A program made the translations under genes and the position numbers. The notes under the pieces are model-generated. The model saw only the letters and a list, made by a program, of their open reading frames with translations, did not search any database and was not told the DNA's origin. A stretch of 32,729 nt of DNA from Fibrobacter succinogenes (lineage in GTDB: Bacteria; Fibrobacterota; Fibrobacteria; Fibrobacterales; Fibrobacteraceae), in assembly GCA_902800345.1 (NCBI GenBank), contig CADCDO010000029.1:1-32729 (forward strand). Reading direction: 5' to 3'. Shown here piece by piece: positions 1 through 7,264 of this stretch. Each line of letters begins with the position of its first letter. Within the stretch, counting starts at the first letter, position 1.

Positions 1-1193
1 AAACGCCATCTTCTGTAATTCCGCATTTCTCTGCAAGCTCTTTATTTGTCAAAGATGGATTTTCGCGAAGAAGACGCAGTATTTTCTCCGCAGTTTTCTC
101 CGTAGTTTTCTCCGTAGTTTTCTCCGTAACATTTTCCATAGGAGCTTCAGCTTTGGCAAAAAACGCAAGCATCACATCCCCGGGGTGTACTGTATATTCC
201 GTTTTGACCCCATAATCTTTGCAAAGTTTGCACATGTTTTCTATACCACGGCCCCAGGCTTCCACATAGCCGGCCCTAAAGAACGCGTTCGCGATTCTAG
301 GGTTGTATTGTTCAGAGCGATGGCGCCGCATCAGAGTTTCGGCAGTCCAATTGGCAGGGAAAACACAGTCGTTGCTTATAAGGACTTCATCTTTATGTAT
401 GCGAATTTGAATCGGAACACCGGACGAGTAATTTGAATGCATCAGGGCATTGTAAACTGCTTCGCGCATGGCGTCCTTGGGTATCGGGGTAACGTTCCAC
501 CCGAATTAGACCATCATAGCTGATGCGAGCCTTGAAATACTTGAGGTAAATAAGTTCTACGACACGATCGGCCTGAATGAACAAGGAACCGTAAATTTCG
601 TCTTGGTATTGCAAATCGGGGCCATCGCCGAAAAAGCCAACCTTCACGAATGCTCCGCCAAACCATCTCTCTGGCCTGCGATGAAAGAGCAAAATTGCGG
701 CTCGGGTTAATTTTCCATCTACAACCAGATTCAGGCTGTCGAGCAATTCCTCATCCGTCATCGACAAGTCCTGTGCGGTCATCCTGCCGGATTTTTTTGC
801 CTCGCGACGAAAGATACCGAAACTTTCTTTATCCAAATCCCTAAAATCAACGCAATCAACAGGAATTGCATCCCATTTGGTTCCGGTTTTATTCAACAAA
901 AACTGAGTAAGGGCGGTTCCCTGCAACAGTTGCTTTGTACTTCCTGTTCTATAATGATATTCACCTTTGTAATTTACAGGATATGTACTGGGGACGACAG
1001 AGATTTCGATGTATTCCTTGAAATTTACAGAAAGCAGGTTCACATCTACAAACAAGCCCAAAGCGTCCCTAATTTTATTAGGAATGTCTTCCATGAGTTT
1101 TTTGGCATTTTGCAAGCCAACAACGTGTCCCTTGTCATCAACACCAATAAAAATCTTTCCGCCTTGCGCGTTTGCAAAGCTATTATTCTTCAC
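1..1193 (-). pseudogene. AlbA_2 / RecG-like ATPase-domain regulator, frameshifted and cut by the left window edge
   Basis: The 5' part (1193 down to about 490) encodes an AlbA_2 (Schlafen-type) domain (FANAQGGKIFIGVDDKG) and the start of the HATPase_c_4 part. After LIRVERY the open frame drifts into unrelated sequence. Removing one base from the four-G run at 486-489 restores a continuous product (IPKDAMREAVYNALMHSNY, later GYVEAWGRGIENM), followed by a T-E-K-T repeat and a winged-helix segment that stays open to position 2. Such proteins are usually described as ATP-binding transcriptional regulators, and some sit in defence islands. The N-terminus also looks damaged: the usual E-x-x-x-E-F-K motif is missing, the first start in frame is a GTG at 1193, and a segment reading DDVTNVAELLKADM just upstream lies in another frame. 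A sequencing error in the G run is possible, but the missing N-terminus favours decay. It is a paralogue of the next gene. Confidence 0.75.
82..129. repeat. Four tandem 12-bp repeats in the AlbA_2 linker
   Basis: Four near-identical copies of TTTTCTCCGTAG (82-93, 94-105, 106-117, 118-129) differ only at single bases near their ends. On the minus strand they encode repeated T-T-E-K units linking the ATPase-like and winged-helix parts of the frameshifted AlbA_2 gene. The period is a multiple of three, so gain or loss of a unit would change linker length without changing frame. Confidence 0.85.
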
Positions 1194-1319
1194 CCCGTTT
1201 ACATATCGGCTTTTAACAGTTCTGCAACATTGGTCACGTCGTCTAAAAAAAAATGCCTTTTTCAGACCAAAAACGCCATTTTTCGTCTAAACCTCGTCTA
1301 AATTTCATCGGTTTAAACA
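1194..1319 (-). promoter_or_regulatory. Spacer between the two AlbA_2 genes with three TCGTCTAAA copies
   Basis: The plus-strand word TCGTCTAAA occurs at 1239-1247, 1283-1291 and 1294-1302. The last two copies are 11 bp apart, about one helical turn. The stretch lies directly upstream of the frameshifted AlbA_2 gene and downstream of the intact one. It could be an operator, but part of it (about 1204-1245) may instead be decayed N-terminal coding sequence, as there is a nine-base A/T run (1245-1253) followed by a short readable peptide in another frame. Confidence 0.3.
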
Positions 1320-2780
1320 TCATTTTTTCAACGAGTACGTCCTATTCTTATTTGCACCGTTGGAGACTATTTTACCTTCTTCTACAAGATCAGCTAGATA
1401 TATCTTTGTGCGAGAAATCTTCAAGCCGATGTAAGTGGAGATTTCTTGAGAGCGAGTTTCTTCGTGTTCGGCAAGATATTCGACAATCATTTTCTTGAAT
1501 TTTGTTGATTTTTTATCGCCACTTTTATCGCCGTTTTTGGCGTTTATCGCCACTTTTTCATCATTCTTATCGCCGATTTCAAGATTTATCGCCATTTTAT
1601 CGCCACTTTTTGAATTTATCGCCACTTTTCCGCCGTTAATGTGGCGATAAAAATTCACTCTGAACATATCCCCGATTTCGGTGAATTCAGGAAGGGCCAC
1701 GCCATATTCCCGACACAACGTATTAATCCGCTGGAAACCGGAGCCCCATCCTTCTAGAACATGAACCTTTTCCAAAGTGCGGGCAAGAGTCTTGTTACGG
1801 ATAGACGAGCGACCGCTTAAGGCTTCTTCCAAAGTCAGCGTTCCGTAAAGAGTTCCCGGTGAAGAAATCTCCACGCGGTCATCATATACCGCCACCTGCA
1901 CGCTGGAATTCATTTGATAATTCCGATGAATTGCCGCATTGATTATTAGCTCTCGAATAGCTTTCGGCGGGAGTTCGTACTTTTCATCATGAACCACTCC
2001 GTTTATTTCGATGGCCATATTCAGGTGATTAAGAACAAACTTGTAAGCGTCGTCAATTTGCTTGCAGAGCGGGCCATCATAATCCTTTTTATCTAAAAAA
2101 TCAGTTCGCATCGTTCCTCGGAACCGAGCGCACTGAATTCGCGAAGTATATTCATGCTTGCCCAAGAGAATTGCCAATGCGTTCGTTGCCTTGTCATGCG
2201 AACGACCTGCAAGCAGGTGCAAGTTTTCTAAATCTGCCTTTGTGATTTTTCGTTTGGAGCGTTTTGAAAAATCCTTGCATAGAAATTCTATATCGTCATC
2301 GGTCACCTTGAGCGAACGATACGGAAGTTCATCGTAAGAAACATTTCTCCCGCGATTTTCAAGTTCCGAAAGCGCAGCCAAATCAGCGTTACGAGTAGTG
2401 GCACCAAGGCGGATATACGTTCCGTTTTCTTTCCCCTGTGATTTTATATAATATGGCGTTGCCATTCCAGGGAAAACCTGCACTATCAGGAGCTGCGCCC
2501 CCTCGACAATCTCCGCCGTAATGTCGAACATTATCTGCGGTACGCACATCTGCGAAATCTTATCGGCAATACTATCCTTGAGTTCGAACAAGTCGGCTTT
2601 TTTGGGGATGCCAATAAACTCGCGACGATTATTCACGCCAACAACAAATTTGCCGCCCGCCCCATTCGCAAAGGCAACGATAGACTTGACCCATTTTTCG
2701 GAATCTTCGGGCAGCTCCACCTTGTATTCCAGGGTGCGGCTCTCGCCATTCAGGATTTCTTGCTGTAAAGACATTCGCAT
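1320..2780 (-). CDS. AlbA_2 (Schlafen-type) / RecG-like ATPase-domain transcriptional regulator
   Basis: This is an intact 486-residue protein. The N-terminal AlbA_2 domain (about residues 10-130) has the ESRTLEYK and IVAFANGAGGKFVVGV motifs. A HATPase_c_4-type region follows at about 270-390 (RELIINAAIHRNYQ, then HVLEGWGSGFQRI). A low-complexity linker of V-A-I-N and G-D-K units (about 392-425) leads to a C-terminal winged helix (about 425-486). Family members are usually annotated as putative transcriptional regulators or RecG-like helicases, although the helicase domain itself is absent. The GAGGA ribosome site is 3 nt from the ATG at 2780 and about 9 nt from the ATG at 2774, so the second may be used. 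It is separated by 250 bp from the upstream DprA-like gene and by 126 bp from the damaged paralogue. Its role in defence is inferred only from its neighbours. Confidence 0.88.
   Translation of the reverse strand: MRMSLQQEILNGESRTLEYKVELPEDSEKWVKSIVAFANGAGGKFVVGVNNRREFIGIPKKADLFELKDSIADKISQMCVPQIMFDITAEIVEGAQLLIVQVFPGMATPYYIKSQGKENGTYIRLGATTRNADLAALSELENRGRNVSYDELPYRSLKVTDDDIEFLCKDFSKRSKRKITKADLENLHLLAGRSHDKATNALAILLGKHEYTSRIQCARFRGTMRTDFLDKKDYDGPLCKQIDDAYKFVLNHLNMAIEINGVVHDEKYELPPKAIRELIINAAIHRNYQMNSSVQVAVYDDRVEISSPGTLYGTLTLEEALSGRSSIRNKTLARTLEKVHVLEGWGSGFQRINTLCREYGVALPEFTEIGDMFRVNFYRHINGGKVAINSKSGDKMAINLEIGDKNDEKVAINAKNGDKSGDKKSTKFKKMIVEYLAEHEETRSQEISTYIGLKISRTKIYLADLVEEGKIVSNGANKNRTYSLKK
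1505..1651. repeat. Dispersed 11-bp iterons TTTATCGCCAC inside the AlbA_2 gene
   Basis: Exact copies of TTTATCGCCAC start at 1512, 1543, 1596 and 1615, with one-mismatch copies near 1524, 1566 and 1585. An inverted copy, GTGGCGATAAA, lies at 1641-1651. The copies at 1615-1625 and 1641-1651 form a perfect 11-bp inverted repeat with a 15-base spacer. On the coding strand the same word is read in two frames, giving V-A-I-N in some copies and S-G-D-K in others, so the DNA word is conserved rather than one peptide. Confidence 0.8.
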
Positions 2781-2865
2781 TTTCCTCAGATTCTTAAAAT
2801 TACTCCGTCATCTCATCAAATATACATTCTCACCAAGACATAATTTGACATTTCTATTCTTTATT

Positions 2866-2950
2866 TTGGAGGGGCAAGTCTTCCCCTCGCTCGCACTGCG
2901 TTGCTCGCTACCCTTTCTAGCGGGGACACCCCGCAACGCCCCGACCTCAG
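2866..2950. repeat. GC-rich intergenic hairpin element
   Basis: The 250-bp gap between the DprA-like and AlbA_2 genes holds a GC-rich block unlike its AT-rich surroundings. It contains a perfect 6-bp stem with a 3-base loop (GCGGGG at 2920-2925, CCCCGC at 2929-2934) and a small GGGGCAAGTCTTCCCC palindrome near 2873-2886. No T tract follows, so it is not a convincing terminator. It looks like one of several intergenic repeat elements in this window. Confidence 0.45.
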
Positions 2951-3030
2951 AACGGACTTATTTCTGTAGCACATCTGAATAAGCCCGCAAAGCAGTATCC
3001 ATCATACGTCTTTGATTACTCGATATTTTA

Positions 3031-3978
3031 CTACCCAAACAATGACAACTGATCTTCTTTTGAATCCTTTTTCTTTGTCACTGGAGCATCTAGTTTTCCA
3101 TCCCAATTTTCATCAATTGCAATAGCACCAAGTTCTATTAACTTTTTATTGCCAAGGCTTTTCTGGTTGTTTCGACAAAAGACCGGACAATATCCATTTC
3201 GCAACGCCTCTATTGCTCCACTCCAGGTGCCACCTTTGTCATAATCAGATTTTACGACGATTGTTCCCTTTGATTGAGCATAGATAAATTTATTTCGTTG
3301 CATCGCAAAACCGGCATTAAAACCAGCATCCGGCTTTGCAATAGAGATTAGAAGTAGATTTCCCTTTTGTATCTGGGAAACAACATCACGTTTCTTAATT
3401 TTACGTGCCAGAGAATCCGCCAAATATTCTATACAGAAACCACCATCAGCAAGCATCGCTGCAGATGCAGTAGAATCAACTCCTTTGGCTCCGCCTGAAA
3501 CTACGCCAAAACCGTTTTTTGCAATCGTCGAAACAGTATGTTTCGTGAAATCAGTATCGTTGTCATCTACAGTTCTTGAACCGACAAAACCTGCGTAATT
3601 TCGATTTGTCAGATTCAAATCGCCCGCATAGTAAAATAACGGTGGACAATTTTCCTTTAGCTTACTTTTTAGAACTCGCGGATATTCAGCATCTGCCCTA
3701 GTCACGACCTTGACGCCCATTGACGAATATTTTTCAAGTTCAAACGTCAAACTTCCACTTCGATCAAACAAGGATCGAATTCGTTGAATTTCATCATCGG
3801 TATATAAGAGTATGTGCTTAAAATCCTCAGTCGAAAAATCAATAACATCCTTAGGCTGTAGCGATTTTTCCATAAGCATTTTTGCAAACTTCGTCCACTC
3901 GCTAGGGGTAAACGGTTTACAGGAATCTGCACAAAGATGGCTACATAAAGATACGATTACGGAAGAATTGTCATTCAT
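3031..3978 (-). CDS. DprA/Smf-like nucleotide-binding protein, PsyrA/RqlI-like partner of the RecQ-like helicase
   Basis: This 315-residue protein has a DprA-type Rossmann core: FVGSRT at 131-136 and SGGAKGVDS at 161-169, with a following strand SKGTIVVKS. The N-terminal 80 residues are not recognisable. The His that follows GxD in ordinary DprA is not evident, and the C-terminus is a short charged tail ending SLFG. I chose the ATG at 3978 because it lies 1 nt after the helicase stop and AGAGGG sits about 8 nt upstream. A frame extension to 4038 would overlap the helicase gene. RecQ-PRTase plus DprA-like pairs are known as PsyrTA (a toxin-antitoxin family in which the DprA-like protein is antitoxin) and as RqlHI in uropathogenic E. 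coli. Housekeeping DprA for transformation is less likely given this partner and setting. Confidence 0.87.
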   Translation of the reverse strand: MNDNSSVIVSLCSHLCADSCKPFTPSEWTKFAKMLMEKSLQPKDVIDFSTEDFKHILLYTDDEIQRIRSLFDRSGSLTFELEKYSSMGVKVVTRADAEYPRVLKSKLKENCPPLFYYAGDLNLTNRNYAGFVGSRTVDDNDTDFTKHTVSTIAKNGFGVVSGGAKGVDSTASAAMLADGGFCIEYLADSLARKIKKRDVVSQIQKGNLLLISIAKPDAGFNAGFAMQRNKFIYAQSKGTIVVKSDYDKGGTWSGAIEALRNGYCPVFCRNNQKSLGNKKLIELGAIAIDENWDGKLDAPVTKKKDSKEDQLSLFG

Positions 3979-3979
3979 G

Positions 3980-6040
3980 TTAATCCGCCCTCTTTTTAGA
4001 ACTGCAAGCCAATGCATAAGGATACACGTGTTCTGCACCAGCAGTTCTTAACAAGTATCCGCATACCGTCAAAGTCCATTTAGAATCAACAACATCATCT
4101 ACTAACAATATAGAACCTGAAAGAGATGTTCCCTCTCGCAAACTGAATGATTTTCTAGCATTACCACATTGAAAGGAGCTATTCTCCATTTCTTTCTGCA
4201 TTTTTGCGGCATTTTTTTGAAACACATCTATACACGGAATTCCCAATTTTGCCGCCAACCGAAAGGCAAAATCCTTCACAACATCGCTTCGTAAAGAAGG
4301 AACGTAGGCAAGTTGAGAGATTCCTTTTTCGGAAATAAGGTTCCGCAAGACGCTTGCACTTTTTTCTACAAGACTATCGCAAAATTTTTTTGTCTCGTAT
4401 TTCCCATTCTTTACCATTGCACCATAGCCATCTTCACCATAAATAGATAAGCAAATTCCCTCTTCATTTGGCTTATCTATGCGAGTTCGACCAGATACAT
4501 CTGTTTTTGCCCACTGCACCCTAGGTTCAATCGGTAATAGAACCTTTTCCAAGAATGCAACAGCCTTGCGCAAGGAATTTTTTGAGACAACGGACAAAAG
4601 CTCCTCATGCCCAATGCAATTTTTACAAATTCCACAATTTTCCGTAGTCTTGTCGTCCAAGCAATTGACAATGTATTTACTATAGCATTCGTTCGTCTGA
4701 ATAAAATCAAGCATTTGTGACTGTTCTTTATAACGAATGTCCTTTACTTCGTTATAATGAGCCTCATTATACATAAAGGTGTTAGCAGACGCGTAGTATT
4801 TACTCTTTTCTTTATATATGAGATTCTCATTTTCAAGGAATTTCAACGTTTTTTCGACACGTCCCTTCGAAAAATTTAGTCTATACATTATATCGTACAA
4901 TTTTATTCCCTCATTTTCTGCAATAAGAGAATACACCTTAGTTGCTTCTGATTTTGAAGGAAATGCTGTTTCTATGAAATAATTCTGAATATCAAGGTCT
5001 TCTATGCCATACATTAAAAATGTGTATGCACGCGCGATATTTCTCCCTGCACGACCAATCTGCTGATAATAGGCCACCACGTTGGACGGCATTTGATAAT
5101 GAATTACAAATGAAATATCAGGTTTGTCGTACCCCATTCCCAGCTTTATCGTAGCAACAATAACCTTGATTTCATTTTTCATGAACAACTGCTCGGTTTC
5201 TTGGTTTATGACTTCGTCCAAACCGCTGTGGTAAGCCCTTGCGTTGATATCATTTTCGTTCAGGAATTCTGTAAGATGCTCACAATCATTTTGTGTAAGG
5301 CAATAGATTATTCCCGATCCAGGAATTTTATTAATGTTGTCTATAAGCCAAGCATATCGAGTTGCCTTGTATCTCAAATTAAGAACCTGTATAGAGAGAT
5401 TCTTGCGCATCAATGGGCCTCTAGAAACAAAAACGTCTCCACCCAGCTGCAACTTAAGATCTTCTACGACTCGGTCATTCGCTGTTGCCGTGGTTGCAAG
5501 AATTGGAACATTCTTCAGCATGCTGCTGATAACTTTATTTATTCGACAGTATTCTAACCGAAAGTCATGTCCCCAGTCAGAAATACAGTGGGCCTCATCA
5601 ACAACAAATAATCCTATCTTGATTTTAGGCAATGCATCTTGAACAATCTGCGTAAATAATGTTTCGGGCGTTGTCAAAACTAGATCAACTTCACCTTTTT
5701 CCATTGACTCTAAAATCTGATTTTTCTCTTCTGGAGTTTTAGAGCTGTTCAAAGTTTCACACTTCAGACCAGCCCTTGCCGCAGCCTCAATTTGGTTCTT
5801 CATCAAACTCAACAAAGGACTTATAATAAGAGTCAAGCCCTTTTGCTCTTCTCTCAAAATCTTTGTGCAGACGAAGTACACCATACTCTTTCCCCAACCA
5901 GTACGCTGCACAACGAGCGTCCTTTTGTTGGTAAGCGTAGCTTCAATAGCCTCGTATTGCCCGTCTCTAAAAAAGGCATTTTGTCCAACGAATAGACAAA
6001 GAGCATCTTCCGCTTTTTTTCTTATTTCGTTTGCTTCCAT
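3980..6040 (-). CDS. RecQ-like DNA helicase fused to a C-terminal phosphoribosyltransferase domain (PsyrT/RqlH-like)
   Basis: This 686-residue protein carries an SF2 helicase of RecQ type: Walker A TGWGKS (about 47-52), DEAHCISDWGHDFR (from 148) and motif VI QQIGRAGRN. A Cys cluster (NCLDDKTTENCGICKNC) matches the RecQ zinc-binding subdomain. There is no HRDC domain. Instead the last 150 or so residues look like a phosphoribosyltransferase, with the PRPP-loop-like LLVDDVVDSKWT (DD at 648-649), although the usual T-G-x-T of the loop is changed to S-K-W-T. The ATG at 6040 is preferred over the GTG at 6049 because AAAGGTGG lies just upstream. The fusion, and the DprA-like gene 1 nt downstream, match PsyrTA/RqlHI. 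The cellular trigger and substrate cannot be read from sequence. A housekeeping RecQ is unlikely. Confidence 0.9.
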   Translation of the reverse strand: MEANEIRKKAEDALCLFVGQNAFFRDGQYEAIEATLTNKRTLVVQRTGWGKSMVYFVCTKILREEQKGLTLIISPLLSLMKNQIEAAARAGLKCETLNSSKTPEEKNQILESMEKGEVDLVLTTPETLFTQIVQDALPKIKIGLFVVDEAHCISDWGHDFRLEYCRINKVISSMLKNVPILATTATANDRVVEDLKLQLGGDVFVSRGPLMRKNLSIQVLNLRYKATRYAWLIDNINKIPGSGIIYCLTQNDCEHLTEFLNENDINARAYHSGLDEVINQETEQLFMKNEIKVIVATIKLGMGYDKPDISFVIHYQMPSNVVAYYQQIGRAGRNIARAYTFLMYGIEDLDIQNYFIETAFPSKSEATKVYSLIAENEGIKLYDIMYRLNFSKGRVEKTLKFLENENLIYKEKSKYYASANTFMYNEAHYNEVKDIRYKEQSQMLDFIQTNECYSKYIVNCLDDKTTENCGICKNCIGHEELLSVVSKNSLRKAVAFLEKVLLPIEPRVQWAKTDVSGRTRIDKPNEEGICLSIYGEDGYGAMVKNGKYETKKFCDSLVEKSASVLRNLISEKGISQLAYVPSLRSDVVKDFAFRLAAKLGIPCIDVFQKNAAKMQKEMENSSFQCGNARKSFSLREGTSLSGSILLVDDVVDSKWTLTVCGYLLRTAGAEHVYPYALACSSKKRAD

Positions 6041-6096
6041 GACCACCACCTTTAACCATTCTAAAAAGACGAAACATCTCGATTTGAAAGTTTCCC

Positions 6097-7065
6097 CTAT
6101 TTACCATATTGTTCAACAATAAAATCTATCGTTCTCTCATAATAGAAACATGTTTTTAAAGCTTTGGGATTTCTCGGATTAAGAGATCTTTCGCAACACA
6201 TCTCTTTATTTTTCTTCACCGTTCTCATAATATCATTAAATTCTTTTCCAAATTTGATTGATGGCATTTTTTTCTTCAATTTTGCCCGCAATTCATTATA
6301 TGTCAACGGAGGCAAATCGGGTTCCATTCTCACCAAAGGGGCGTTAGGGTCATCCGTTACTCGAACCGCTTTCGTTAATTTCACAGCAGCACTAGAATCA
6401 ATTGCCGCAATAATATCCGCATTTGCAACTTTCTTCACACTTGCAGTAAACACGTCAAATCCAACAATAATGGTTTCCTGGACATTGGCGGCATTCAAGT
6501 CTTTTATATTTTGAATTACATGACTTACAAAATCATCTTGAGCAGATTTATACTCTTGTTTCAAATATTCAACAGGATTCAAAGGGAGCTTTAATCCTAT
6601 TGGCAGAATTATTAAGTTGTCATCTCTTGTGATATCTTTATTAAAATGAACTTTTATAAATTCATCGTAGTTCAAAACCGCTTTGCTTATCAACATGAAC
6701 ATCAAAGGATCTATTTTTGTCCCTATAAAATGAACGTCCTTGCAACGATATTCATTGAGCAGCATTAAATTATCAAATACAGCTTCAAAGGATTTGGGTT
6801 TTATCGTGTTTAAATGGATTCGAACAGCATCAGCAGCTTTCGTAAAAGAAATAGTATGCCCATCTTTGCCTTCATATATATTCTTTTTCCCAATATACTT
6901 ATATACGAAAGCCTTTAACGCAAGTTCCCATGCATTGATAATAAGAATCACGCTTGACGAGTAGCGATATGAAATATGCGGTTTGTTATGGATTTCGATT
7001 CCGGCAAACAAAGCCGCTATAGAAGCGTCTAAAAGTTGTTTTGTTATTGATTTTCCTCTAGCCAT
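6097..7065 (-). CDS. DUF3644-family protein with a HEPN-like R-X4-H motif
   Basis: This is a soluble 322-residue protein with no signal or membrane segment. The N-terminal half resembles DUF3644: an early helix INAWELALKAFVYKYI with the conserved E-L, then LLNEYRCKDVHF, in which R107 and H112 give the R-X4-H spacing of HEPN ribonucleases (with Cys rather than N/D/H after the Arg). The C-terminal half (from about 200) is Lys-rich and not recognised. It ends 56 bp before the chosen helicase start on the same strand, so co-transcription with the RecQ/DprA pair is plausible. DUF3644 genes recur in defence regions. RNase activity is inference from the motif alone. The ATG at 7065 is the only good N-terminal start, and its ribosome site (AGGA) is weak. 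Confidence 0.75.
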   Translation of the reverse strand: MARGKSITKQLLDASIAALFAGIEIHNKPHISYRYSSSVILIINAWELALKAFVYKYIGKKNIYEGKDGHTISFTKAADAVRIHLNTIKPKSFEAVFDNLMLLNEYRCKDVHFIGTKIDPLMFMLISKAVLNYDEFIKVHFNKDITRDDNLIILPIGLKLPLNPVEYLKQEYKSAQDDFVSHVIQNIKDLNAANVQETIIVGFDVFTASVKKVANADIIAAIDSSAAVKLTKAVRVTDDPNAPLVRMEPDLPPLTYNELRAKLKKKMPSIKFGKEFNDIMRTVKKNKEMCCERSLNPRNPKALKTCFYYERTIDFIVEQYGK

Positions 7066-7101
7066 GGAACCAATCCTATCTTATATTTAGAAAAGAAACT
7101 A

Positions 7102-7130
7102 TTTTGAACAGATTTTCTTATTTGTTCTAA
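7102..7130. promoter_or_regulatory. Imperfect dyad upstream of the DUF3644 gene
   Basis: TTTGAACA (7103-7110) and GTTCTAAA (7124-7131) form an imperfect inverted repeat across a 13-base AT-rich spacer, roughly 35-60 bp upstream of the DUF3644 start. This could be an operator for the DUF3644-recQ-dprA transcript. The evidence is symmetry and location only. Confidence 0.22.
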
Positions 7131-7166
7131 AGTATAACCACACTCCTTTCTACATCACACCACCAC

Positions 7167-7229
7167 TTAGCCGGTCATAAGGAGCGGGAGACGCTTGACG
7201 AGGCGGAGTATTCTTGACAAGAGACCGAT
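7167..7229 (-). pseudogene. Residual 3' end of a type I restriction specificity gene (hsdS)
   Basis: On the minus strand this 21-codon open stretch ends RLPLLMTG followed by TAA. It matches nearly base for base the end of the larger hsdS remnant at 8106-8408, which reads LLPLLMTGQVEVV. A CAA-to-TAA change creates the earlier stop, and three recognisable codons (GTG GTG GTG) follow before a second stop. Only the last 15 or so residues are recognisable. It lies directly downstream of the nucleotidyltransferase gene, so two copies of the hsdS terminus bracket that gene. Confidence 0.6.
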
Positions 7230-7264
7230 TCAGTAAAAAACATATTCTTTGGAACTGCAAAAAA

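Noticed and set aside
480..495. Programmed frameshift explanation for the AlbA_2 gene
   Set aside because: There is no slippery heptamer, stem-loop or internal Shine-Dalgarno site, and the N-terminus is also damaged, so decay or a sequencing error is simpler.
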